64,000 nt of DNA from Isoetes taiwanensis (Eukaryota; Streptophyta; Lycopodiopsida; Isoetales; Isoetaceae): assembly GCA_021234155.1 (NCBI GenBank), contig JAJEKV010000130.1:102202-166201 (forward strand). Reading direction: 5' to 3'. The translations under genes and the position numbers were made by a program. Each line of letters opens with the position of its first letter. Position 1 is the stretch's first letter. This document shows positions 46,876 through 58,700 of the stretch, piece by piece. The notes under the pieces were generated by a model. That model searched no databases and had not been told where the DNA came from. It saw only the letters and a program-made list of their open reading frames with translations.

Positions 46876-49010
46876 GCACCCTGCAACCATGTGGGGATCA
46901 ACCACTCCCACACTATATGCTCTTTGCAATCCAGCACAGGTACTTCAGATCAAAATGCTATGGCACTTTCAAACAAGAACAAACACCAGCACAAGCCGAC
47001 GTCCGATCCCGGAAGAACCTGCGATGGCCGCCTCCTGTGGCCCTCACCCCAGAGGAAAGATCGAAACCCAGTTTGTTGGGAGATCCAGGAAGCAATATAC
47101 TCTGACCTCTTCAAAACATTGCCATTCAAACTCTAATGTAGGGGAAATGGTATGCTTGTGCAGTTAGAGCAGATGGATCAGGTCAGTTGATTGTTGGGGA
47201 ATACTATTACACCAATTGGACGCCCCTAAAGAGCCGTTCACATCGGTTATACTTGTGGTAACCGTTTTACATGTGGTCAGTTGTCACGCTAAAACTGTCT
47301 GCTGGGGAAATATGCCGAAAAAATGTTAGCGCTCCTAATATTACCGATCCTGGGGCTGAACATAGTGCCATTTATGCTGATTTCGTGAACATGTGTGTGG
47401 AATTGAGGGATTGAACGACTATAATCAGTCTCAACCCTCCGTTGCTAATTCTCTGCCATATCTGTGGTTACACACCTGTGGCATCAGAGATGATACAAAG
47501 GGAAGGCTTGCTGGGGTGATAACATAACCACCAAGTCCCAGCTGGGTTCCATTTTCAGTAATCTCTTCAGGAGATTGCGTCTGTGGCGTCAGAATAGATA
47601 ACCCTGCTGCCCACAGAATGCTGGGAACATCCGCCGGCCCATCAATGCTGGAAAAATTGCGAGACCCTTGCCAGCCTAACTGCAATGACGCTACCATGAA
47701 ATGAATTCTACATACTTGGGCATGAGTCCTTGCCCCGACTCTAACCAAAATCCGTGCAGATTGCTCCGTTTGTTCACCATGGCAGGTCGAATCTACTACG
47801 TGGAAGCAGCCTGACAGAGCATGTAGGATATTACAGCACACCGAATATTACAGCACACAGTCGCCTCGTTTCTTCCCTGTTTCTTCGCCTCGCAAAGGCT
47901 TCTAGCTTTTCGGGCATAGTTTGGTATCGTGGTGTTTTGCTGTATTTGCAGTTTTGCTTTCCTTATTATGCTGGATATGGCATAAAAAAGGTGAAGTTAA
48001 ACTACCTGGGCCATGGGAAAATCCACCTGAAAGGATTGAAGCATTCACGAGTTCGGAGTTTGCTACAGCTGGCGCGAATTATAATGCATCATTGTTGCTT
48101 GGTAGCGCGAGCATTTGGTATGGTGTATAAAGGAAGCTCGGGATGGACGTGTTGTGGCTGTTAAGAAGAGTATAATTGAAAGATTTAAATTCTTTTGATA
48201 CCTAAGAACTGCACTGCTGGTAAAATTATACCTATCTAGAACTTGATTGCCAAGCGCAGCCACATGGTGTCACTGGCTCTTGAGTTCATGGAAAATGGTT
48301 CACTGCATGACCGTCTCTTCAAACGCCAGCCGCCATTCAACCGACTGGAACGAGGCTTCACAACTGCCGTGCAACAACTAGGCTTGTGAACATCATGCAT
48401 GCTTATGCAAAACCCTCCATAATACAATGCAGATGAAGTGCTCAAACATACCTCTAGATAAAGAGTGAATGCTCATGTTTCTGACTCTTGCCTATATCAA
48501 GCATTGGTGGACCAGCTGCAGGAGACACACATCTTAGCAATTTAATCAGATGGGCACCCTGGCTACTTGATCCAGAATATTTTACATTAAACCTTACCAC
48601 CAAGAGTGATGTTTACAGCTTAAGTGGCAACATGTTCCTCTGACTGGTGAAAAAGCTTTTGACAACGAGCAAGGCCTACTCATGGAGTTGTGGGATGGAT
48701 ATCAGACTTTGGATAGTAACTGATTGCTCATGTGTTAGACAAGTCATTGGAGGCACTTCAGGATATGTCTCCCTTGTTGAAGCGTTGGAGTTGGGTCTGA
48801 CTGTGTTAGACCAAAAGGAAAGGATCGTCCAACCATGTCAGCAGTGGCACTTACGTTAGAGAAATGTCTGAAAACTAGTGTTGAGGACCATGCCTCCCCC
48901 ACCGATGCAGGATCATCCGTTTGTTTTAGTCCCTCGCTAGCGCCAGTGCAGGCATTAAGCCACATATCTAAACCATATAATCGCTACAGCAAGCTTCCCA
49001 GAGAACATGA
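46760..49010 (+). pseudogene. Receptor-like kinase pseudogene, CRINKLY4-like
   Basis: Extracellular pieces such as YACAVRADGSGQLI (about 47153) and DCVCGVRIDN (about 47575) look like the RCC1-like crinkly repeats; CSVCSPWQVEST (about 47762) resembles the Cys-rich part. A membrane helix (WCFAVFAVLLSLLCWIW, about 47930-47980) is followed by a Lys-rich stop-transfer and a juxtamembrane stretch. Kinase pieces follow in order: RVVAVKKSIIERF with the ATP-binding Lys (about 48150), LALEFMENGSLHDRLF (about 48271), KCSNIPLDKE (about 48440), LDPEYFTLNLTTKSDVYS (about 48570-48620), KAFDNEQGLLMELW (about 48655) and KDRPTMSAVALTLEKC (about 48828). The HRD motif is destroyed, DFG reads as DSC, and several stops and frameshifts occur, so no active kinase can result. 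The receptor-kinase assignment is firm; CRINKLY4 membership is likely but weaker. Confidence 0.82.
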
Positions 49011-49386
49011 GTGGATCTCTTGTTTGTTTATCATCGTTTGTAACATTTTTAAAGCGATGGACACGTGTCCAAAGTTGGGCCATTTATTTCGGACACTTTA
49101 GCTAATACTTCAGTAAACGACAAAGGCATAAACTGGAAGTTTGCAAATGTTTCCTGATTGCAAATGAGAAGAGCCTTGAAAAGAACAGCAGGGTGCTTAT
49201 TTATCGGAAACTGCTGTGGGAGTAGAGTGTTCATCTGGAGCTTTGGAGATGAGGAGATAGTCAAGGTTCATTTCTTTGTAAGGTTAAGATAAAGTGATTG
49301 TAAATGATGAACTGGAGTCATCCTCGTCAGTATAGATAAAGATCAATATGGCTACATGCTCAAAATGTTCTTTAAATAGTAATGCC

Positions 49387-49419
49387 AAAATATAATATAA
49401 TATAATATAATATAATATG
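49387..49419. repeat. TATAA microsatellite
   Basis: Six or so ATAAT units in a row. Confidence 0.9.
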
Positions 49420-49593
49420 TGATTGTACTGCCTTCAAAGGGGGATTTTATGAACATTAATAATGTCAAGTGTCCTATAGTACTAGTACTGCTACTATACA
49501 ATACCGGCAGCCCTGGTACTAGTACTCGCTACTATTATAGCATCACTTAGCAAAGCATTTGAATATTATATTCCACACTTCTTTTATATCCTT

Positions 49594-49760
49594 ACATTTG
49601 GATATAATGGTCCCTCTTTTCGGCGTGTTTACTTCCAGGCAAAGTTGGAAACCTCTTTAATGATAGAATCAAGTTGTCTTGCATTTGGATAACGTATCCA
49701 AATTCCTCTTGCTTGCCTTGTTTACGCAAAGTTGGAAACCGCCAATGTTAGAACCAAGCC
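49594..49760 (+). repeat. Imperfect direct duplication of about 80 bp
   Basis: 49594-49673 and 49681-49760 share GCATTTGGATA-type starts, a CCTCTT word, GTTTAC and CAAAGTTGGAAACC followed by an AATG-x-TAGAA-x-CAAG ending. No frame is conserved. Confidence 0.7.
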
Positions 49761-51540
49761 ACTGATCCATGTTTCAGGAACATATACGAACATATGTTTT
49801 GTAAAAGTATTGAATGTTAGGACATAAGAATGATGCTATGCCTATCTACCGGGCTAACGCTTTTCTTTTCCTCACATTAACTGCCTATACATGCTAGAAC
49901 ATGCACAATTTGAATTACATTTCTTTGTCTTGTGTTCAAGCAATTCCGCACGATAGAAGGGTGTGATGCTCCATAACGATATGGGATTGGTTGTTTCTGT
50001 GTTCTAAAGTATTGGATGTGTAACATAAATTTATATCTTTCAATACAATGGTGGATTGTTGAATGGGATTCTTTTCAGTTTAGTGGTAAAACAAGGAATA
50101 TGTTCTTTGATTTTTGAAAGCAAAGGCTTTTGTGGAAGTTAACAAAATCCCAAACCAACGACCCTTGTGACAATTTAACCACGTCCGCCTCAACAACAAC
50201 AAATTCAAATACTCAAATCGCTTTCGCAGAATCGCGAAAACTCTACGGCATTTCTTTAACTGCATTTTGCTTTCGCGCATAGAATGGCATGCATGCCCCA
50301 GAAAGAACCGTGACCTGCTAACGGCAAAAGCCGCCAGTTGAGCCTATGTTAACCGGAAAAACAGTATTACATTCATCAGGAACCTGTGGTAAGAAAAATC
50401 TTCACAAAAACAATCGAGAAAGTGCTGCCTAGAGGATTCGCATGAGCATCAACCAGTCTGACCCTGGATCACGCCGGGACCAATCCAGTGGTGTTGCGTG
50501 AGATTCATATCAATGAGATTTGCGCTTTAATATATTTGTAGTCATGGAGCCAAAAAATAAAATTGAAGGATGCAGAGACCTTGGTTATGCTAAAGTTTCA
50601 AAAAGGGACTCTCATACGAAGAAAGCACGCATCCCTTTCCAAATCGAAATACCGCATTGAAAATGAAGATGATCACCACTGTCTGCTAAAATCCATTGTG
50701 AAAAAGATCGAAGAAGAATATGCCTTGGTTCTATTAACTGGAAATCTTGTGTTAATCGGCTAAACTGGACTGCGAATCCCCAAAGTGCGAGAGCTCCGAA
50801 AATGCCTAAGCGCATCTTTATATCCAATCTTCATTATCCTCGCAGAAACGCAGCCCAAGAACAAAGTTTTATTGTAACTATATTCAAAAGCAATTCATTC
50901 ACCCTTCAACAAAAGATCACGATTTGTGGAGGCAAGCCGCCGTCATCACAAGCTTTTATTACAGCCCAGCACCTCTTTACTGCAAAATCTCACCAGAGTC
51001 TCACCACCCCAAGACCTTTGCCATCTTTTATGTTTCTTTCTTTCTTGTTTTATTGTTGCCAAGGTCCCACTTTTAGCAATGTTAGCTTTCATACCCACAC
51101 CTTTTGGTTATGTTCCCGGGATTATACCTTCGTTAGTAAAGGTGAACTTTGATCTCCCAATACTCGCTTCTACTTTCTTTCTAATACATTTATTGACTCA
51201 TCCCAAGGTAACAAAGAGTTTTTGAGAAACTTCATTATATGCTTAGGTGGAGCACACTTGGACACATAAGATGCATATTACTAAATGATTTTTAAATTAA
51301 CAGTATGAAAACTTTTGGAAATTCAGAAATCCCTACCAACACTTTTTGAAGAAGATCTGACACCTCATGGAGCAGGTTCATGCATATGTATGTCTTGCTT
51401 AAGAGCTTTTAAGAATATGCAGCAAAAATAATGGTAGGGTCTCCAGGGATTTGATATAGATGATAATTCTGAAATCATAGACCATATATCCCTAAAACAA
51501 TTCAATGGGTTATTATAAAAAAACATAGATTTAAAAATAG
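49760..51540. other. Intergenic, no gene supported
   Basis: Short frames at 50563-50763 and 50802-51225 on the plus strand are hydrophilic and hydrophobic respectively, without motifs. An A/B-box tRNA-like sequence follows at 51546. Confidence 0.35.
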
Positions 51541-51545
51541 TCACA

Positions 51546-51720
51546 TTAGCTCACCGTTAGATTGGTTAAAGTAGCTCCTGCTTCAGACTATTATTCTTTG
51601 GCAGAGGTTCTAATCCCCAAGATTACATTCCCAAAGTTTGCCAAAACCGTGATAGAGAGTGCCTGGCGACACATCAAAAAGCTTAGGCAAACTCGTAGAT
51701 TCACATCTTAAAAATCATAG
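51546..51720 (+). mobile_element. tRNA-derived SINE-like sequence
   Basis: TTAGCTCACCGTTAGATTGG resembles the tRNA D-arm/A box (TAGCTCA, then GTTAGA-type words). About 40 bp downstream, AGGTTCTAATCCCC is a B box with one mismatch. The spacing is right for an RNA polymerase III promoter. Downstream is a unique tail with an A-rich word near 51690. The anticodon region is not tRNA-like, so a real tRNA gene is unlikely. No poly(A) or target duplication was fixed. Confidence 0.4.
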
Positions 51721-54700
51721 GTTCCCAATCAATCGAACGAGGTGTCCAGAGGCTCCAACATATAAGTTCGCCGCCGGATTGACAAAGATCCGGACGATCG
51801 TAGAACTGTGGTGCACTCCTCGCTTAGATTAAGTATTCTTTTCAATGAATCCATCATACATGCTAAGATGATGTTCTATGTCACAACATCCCGGATGAGA
51901 GAGATTACATGCACGCCACATATAAATGAGAGTCCTTTAATATGAGCCCAATTATAATGGTCAGTTCATGAATCAATCCTACCTTTGATTTTATAGCTGC
52001 CGCCACGTCTAAACCCACCCCATCCACAACACGCCCCGACCTACGCATAACTTCACCGATCTACAACCCCGCTACTTCCGCTTCCTGTTAAAATGCAGCA
52101 AAGGGCATTACCTACCTGGCACATCCCACAAATTATAGCACACCATAATCATCATGCCTTGAAATTTTAGGATGCTTGTCGTTAAGTAATACAATCACAT
52201 CAATGCCACTGAAAAATTTCCCTTTATGCATGCTCGACATAATACAATCTTATAGTTAACTAACAATGATATTCTTAATAAATACAACCAAACAATTACC
52301 TCAATTTTTGAGATGACATGTATCCACTAACTCCAAATATTACTATTTCTTTTGCTTCCTCGGTCCTACATATCCCGGCTAGAACCAAAAATGCTTTGAA
52401 TAAACAATCATGCAACATGAGTTTTTAATTTGACAAACTTGCTTTCTGAAACATTACAAGAAACGTAGAGTTAATTAAACAATTAGAAAGGAAGTTTAGT
52501 TGGCACTTAGTGTCATTTCCAAAAGCAAAGATGCTACCATAAGTTACTTTTGTAGTATCTTTCATTCTTCGATGCCTTTTACCCAGAGATGCAAGTTAAT
52601 GCACACAAACGTTTTAAGGAATTTATATCGATTTGACTATAAAGAATTTCTATAAGTACGGGCCACACCAAGCGGAGATCTAGAAGATGCAAGAGAACAC
52701 GTTCTCAAAGAACCTGCATGTTAATTGTGACGAAGATGCGAGAAAATAGTGTTTAAGAACTTCCTAAGTCCAAATAAAGTTATGGAATGCTGTGGATTGC
52801 AAGATAAGCATTTTCCAAGACATGTGTAAACTGTTTGGGAAATGGCCCGAGGTCAGGATTTTATTCCGTAAAACGCTTATTTCTTATGCTCTATGGAGAA
52901 TGTCTGGAGGCCGACAATGCCTCAAATTGAATACCATCAGCCTCACAAACATGACCAAAGTCATAAACTTCGCGCAAATAATAGAAAATATTATCTTGAT
53001 TTTAAGTGTAATTTCTTATTTCTGCTTCAGTTAGTTGAGGCCTCCCACTCCATATATTTGTAGGCAAGAATTCTAAAATGTGTGCCCTCGTTAGTGTATC
53101 GAATATCCTCAACACAACTATAAGCATGCAAAGAGCAATAAAACAACAATGTAGGGCATTATTCCTCGCTTTTAAGCCGCAGCCTAATACCGCCAAACCT
53201 GCTGATTCATAGGGACTTGGTTCTACACACTTACGCCTTTCAATGCTCAACATTGGCTGGCCCAATTTCCAGAGCCCTTTCTCAACCATGACTCCAACAT
53301 GTACTGTGTACCTTTTGAATAGCCAATGTGCTTTGAAACCTCCGCTAAATTTAAAGTCTCCTATAAACCACCACTGGTCCAATTAAATTCGGGATTATGT
53401 CTATTCCAAAATCGCCACCGCATGCTACATTTCATTGACTATTATATTGAATTAACCAATATCTTTTAATCGCGGTTCATTTTTCGTCGGAATATGTGAC
53501 ATTTTATGTGAAAATGCAAAGGCATTCAAAATATTCGATGCAAATGACCCATATTATGACGTAATGCAGGCGCTCGAAAAGCAGAAATTCGTTTACACGA
53601 CATTCATCTGACGAATAACAAAATCTAAAATAATGAAATTGTAAAGCTTTTACTTGTGCAATAACAACAAGCAAGTTGTTACAGCAAACAGATTTTTGTT
53701 CACCGCGCTGCGCTGACATTTGCTTGGCATAAATAACGATTACAATAGAATATAAATCTGCAAAAATCAATCAGACTATCGCCCTCAAGCGCCAGTATAG
53801 GCGTCTCTGAGATCCCGCCGATCATGAACAAACCATGCTTCCTGGATTCCATATAACACGACCAACGGTCCCGTGACAGCTCTTATCGCGATTCAGCAAC
53901 CACACGCCTCACCCCAAGTCTATTTCTAGCTCACAAGACCCAGAGTCCCAAGCATGGTTCATCTTGCGTAATAGAATGTGCCATAATAACAAGGAGAAGG
54001 CTTAACCCAGTTTCCATCTCAAAGTGGGCTATTTCTTATGCATACCTATTTATAACACACCAAAATATTGATGCAAGATATACCTACAACACAGTAAGTA
54101 TAACAAACCGCATTAACGCACATAAAACAATGCACATGTAACCAATAATGTCATAAACTAAACAACATATATTCAAAACCTTTCGTGATAAAGTATATTT
54201 CATATTCAAACTTTTGAAAGTGTATTTCCCTTGCTATATATATATATCAAAAGTTCCCTTTCTAGGACTTATTTTCTCAAGTTCCTCACACTTCGGTCCC
54301 ATCAAGGTGGGTATAGTGTGTGTGTATTCCTTCCTAATCGCTTTTCCCCGCCAAGCTATTTCTTGCAGACACCAACAAAGCCGGCAGAAGTCATCTTTGT
54401 CAAAATCTTGAGAGGATGATAGATGGCGGATTCAATGATCAGACCGGACAGCAACACTTTTAGAGCGTCATCCACAATGATTATGCCTTCCTTATCTCAA
54501 CACCTAGGGCATCCATCATGCCGCCGCCACTCTCAACAAAATATCTTTTACCCCGCCTTTAAAATCAGGACCAGCCAATACCGGTTTCGATCCCCGATGG
54601 ACGCTTACCTTTATTTAGTTTGCATCTACTTTTCAAACATCCTTCAGATATTTTATGTTTCCGCGATGACTAAATTGTATTAATCGAATGGGGATCAAGG

Positions 54701-55780
54701 TTTCGGTTCCACATTCTTTCGATATGCTGTAAACATATATTTGTATTGCATTCAGCTGAGCAAAGATATGCTTTTCAAACGTTGCTTTAGGTAACGCTCA
54801 CATAGCACACCATTCAAATCAAAGACCGCACTTTGGGGAAGCAATCATTTCTCAGAAGGAGAACAATAACGATGAGATGAAAGAGATTGAAAACAAAAAC
54901 GTACAGCGCTGAGCCATGAATGATGCATGTCAACATAATCTGCATGCTCTAGGAACTCCAAATCGCCAAAGCGCCGATTTATGGGCTTTAGTTTGAAAAT
55001 GCATGGATATCAAAAAAGGAATATTGTCATCGCATAATTCCGCTCTTCACCCTCAACTGCGGCGCATCCCTTGCATCTTTATTCTAATTGCCTCCTCAAG
55101 TCCGCTAGAAGCACCAACCATGACGCTTGAGTATCTTATAGTGTGAACTTCACGCTTTGATAGTTCATTACTTCACGCCTAACCGGCTAGTGCTATCGAT
55201 TTGGAGTTCCGCTTCATCATCAAGATTGTTACATTACTATCCTGCATTTTCGTCATACCGGCTCATATTTTCAGGCCGGGCACGTTCACAGTATGTCGAT
55301 AGGTAATTGAGATCCGGGCCGTCAGTCTACGCGTCATCCATGAAGTTGGTGCCACGCACGTCAGTTCCCGACTCTCCGCCTTAAGCAAATCCTGGCTATT
55401 TCGCCCTCTCGAGCTAGAAGCTTGTTTCTTGCATCACATTGTCCCCTAGGGCTCTAGTACTTTCTCAAAGAAGAGGTCCAAAAAATTGCCTCGATCACGG
55501 AGACTACTGCATTTCTTGTTAACTTAAAGCTTTCATCATGTAACCTCCAACGTAGTTCCCAAAGAAAGTTGTTCTAATGGACAAAATGCTTCACGATACT
55601 GAAAGATCCATAGAGAACTCCGTTTTAGTTAGTTTCTTTATGTGTTAGAGTTTTGCATGACAAGCCTTAGCAGAATCGGCGTCGCCTGCTTTTCTCTTTA
55701 TCCTTTTTCTCCCCCAACCTCCACCCAACTCGACTTCTCTCCCCTGTCTCTGGCAAGGTTCAAGATACAGAAGACGCTTT
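51720..55780. other. Long AT-rich region without recognised genes
   Basis: The longest frame is minus 53382-53002 (126 codons), with no motif. CCGCC and GGCG words are unusually common against the AT-rich background from here to about 61 kb. Confidence 0.35.
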
Positions 55781-58700
55781 CGTGATGCTCATCTAACCCG
55801 ACAGCACCGCCATGCCAGTTTCTCTCCATCCGCTTCCCCTTAAGCCTTCATATTCCCTATCATCCATAATGGCTATCATAATAATAAGCACATGAGAAAA
55901 GTTTAATGGCCGACAAGTCACCGCCCTGGTTTCATCTACACGAGGACGCCCATGATTCTTCACGATTCTAGTCATTTTGCTCAGATATGCATAGTGGATA
56001 TGTCGGAGGGAGATATAGTGACGATTGTAATGCATTGGTTGCAAGCAAATTCACGATATGTTGAAGAACGATATAGTTCGCGACCATCTCGCCGACTATC
56101 AAGCACTAAGAGTGTGATATCAGCGAGGACCTTCACCCACTGCAAGGCACAATTTGAAACCAAGGACACTCTGATAAAAAATGTGGATTCCGCCTCCTGT
56201 TCTCGCTCACCAACGCCAATTTTCGCTTCCAAGTCGATGCAATTGGTGTGAATTCCAATCACCTGCAACGCTCTTCAACTTCTCTCGCTTGACAAAGTCC
56301 TGGACCAAAATACATACTTCTTTAGGTCGCTTCGAGACGCAGGCTTTTGCATTAGTCCTAACTCCGACAAATCCACCACCCCATGTGTTTTCCTTTGTAA
56401 TTCCTCACCAACCTTCTTGAGCACTCTAATACCATTGCTGTGATGTATTCTAAAGGATTCTATAGTTTTTGTTACCGAGGTTTCTTTGTAGCGATTTCCT
56501 TTCTGATTAACCTATCCAAGATCGGGAGATGAGTTCTGATTCTAATCCCCTGGCCTTTCATCTCTCATAGGCCTCATATCAAAAATTGATCTCGTGTCAA
56601 CAGAGGAAATCTTTCCTCCTTGTGACCGCAACTCTTTTCTCCACACGAAGGCCCCGCACTATTCCATTTCTCCCATACCGGACCGGAGCAAAAACTATCT
56701 TGCGGCATCCTTAAGTACGCTTTCTGTTCCTTCTAAGAAGATCACCCTTTTCATCTCCTTTTTTTCTTTCATCCGGGTGCCTGTTCTTGTCCTCAGACAG
56801 GTCCGGACTCCAATGTCCTTCAAGAACTTGAATTAGCCGGGCTTTGATCACCGCCTCGCAGGCATTGGCTTCCCATATTCAATCCACCGTTCCCGAAAGC
56901 ACGCCTAAGTTGTTTTATATAGGGATCGTAAGGAATAACTTCAAGTAGCTTTTATAATCGTGAAATTAAACAATCCTTCTATGTTTATACTGCCACGCTG
57001 ATTTCATATTAGAAGGCAATTTTGCCTTCGCTAAACAGCGCGGTTTTTTAGCCAGGTAAGCCGTAGTAATACGCCGGCCATTTATTAGAATACGCCAAAT
57101 TGGCGGCTCAATCAGATTCTAATATAAAATCGCCAGCCGAGATTTGGCTTATTTGACGGAAAACGCCTACCATCCCAGAACCCATTGCCTTCTACTTCGA
57201 AATCACCGCCATTTGGTAACACGAAAAATAAAAATGTGGGAAGAGAATTGGCCTTGTATGTTAAGTTTTCCCATGTCATTTAGGCGCTTTGCCGCCAGTC
57301 TCAAAAGTGCTGCTGACCCGCCAGAACCGTGCGCTTCGCATTTAATACAGTTTTATAGAACAATCGATTTCAAAAGAGGTTTGCAAGGTTTTGATGAGAA
57401 TCTTTCGGGTTTCTATTATCGCCGCTATCTATTATCATAAAATATGTTCGTTTCGGCGAAGTCTCTGCTTGCCTTATGATACTTTTGTTCTGTATCGTAG
57501 TACTAAGATCATCCCGCACGCACCGCCCGATTGCATCGCCGCTCAACATCCCATTATCATACCTTCTCATTGATATAAATAGCTTTAGTGACCCTCGAAA
57601 AGCCCGGCCCGACGCTGATCGATGTGCGAAGTCGGTATTCAAAGGACAATTTCACGGCATATTTCTTCAGCTTTGCTCATTGCCTTCCAACTCCACCGCC
57701 TATCATCACAATACTTGTAAGGCCCCACGTCACCGTGAAGTTTCTAGAGCTTTCAGCTTCTTTCCCTTGTCCTCAATCACCAGAATGTAGAGACATCGGC
57801 CTGAGGGCCTCGTATAATGGTTTCGCCATCAGCTTCTGGTGCCCGTGATATTCTTTATAGAGTCAATGGCTTCGCCACTACAAACGGCAAGCAAATTTGA
57901 AGAGGTTACTTTCTCCGCCATGTCGCTCCTCGATCTAAAGCGCCTCTTTAAAAAGAGCTCGCCAGACCGTGATCGATCTTCTTTAGGCTTTTCTTATGTT
58001 TTGCCCATCTTCAATCCAGCAAGCACGTAACGTAAAGAATCGCCCGTACTACATGTAATAAGAATTCCCTCGCTTCTTCTGTTTGATCGGCCTCTTAACC
58101 TTGAAATGCAACATGAGGTCCCGCCCCAACGCCTGGAATATCCCACACACCATTCCCAACCTTACAAAGACCTTCGATATGGAGGTTCTGTAATTCGAGT
58201 TTTGCTATTCCTTTATGTATCTTCTAACGCCAATACATGCCGCAGGTTCAACAGAATAAGAATATCTTTCTCGTCTTTGTTTTTCTCGATCAGAGGTCTT
58301 CTTGCTTTGGTCCTCTTGATTGTCTTTGTGATCCCCGCGGAAATTACGCCATTGCCGGTTAATCTTTTATGCTAAATAAATGCCGCCGCATTAATATATA
58401 TAAATAAAACGCTGGCCAAGGCCATTTGAAATACCGAATACGCTACGCAGTTCATTAGTTTATTAATGTCGAGCCGTGCTGGGCTTTTGTCCTACCAAAA
58501 TGTAACACGCGGCGCTGCTTTTGAAGTGATCTCCGAAGATAAAGAAACTACTGTACGCTTCACTTTCAACCGCGCTGGCGTTTTGTCCGACCAAATGCTC
58601 GTGACACAACTAACTATAAAATGCAACTTAAAGAGCACCTTTCATCAGAGACACAACTATAAACACAACTAGCTAATGAATATCGTTCAATGGCATAAGT
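55780..58700. other. Region with many medium frames on both strands, unrecognised
   Basis: Frames of 60-104 codons overlap on both strands (for example 55981-56268 minus, 57476-57790 plus, 58106-58375 plus). I looked for reverse transcriptase, integrase, RNase H and PPR motifs on both strands and saw none. The density of frames partly reflects the raised GC content. Confidence 0.35.

Noticed and set aside
47431-47841. Minus-strand 136-codon frame as a gene
   Set aside because: It is antisense to the receptor-kinase extracellular region, whose plus-strand reading has recognisable motifs.
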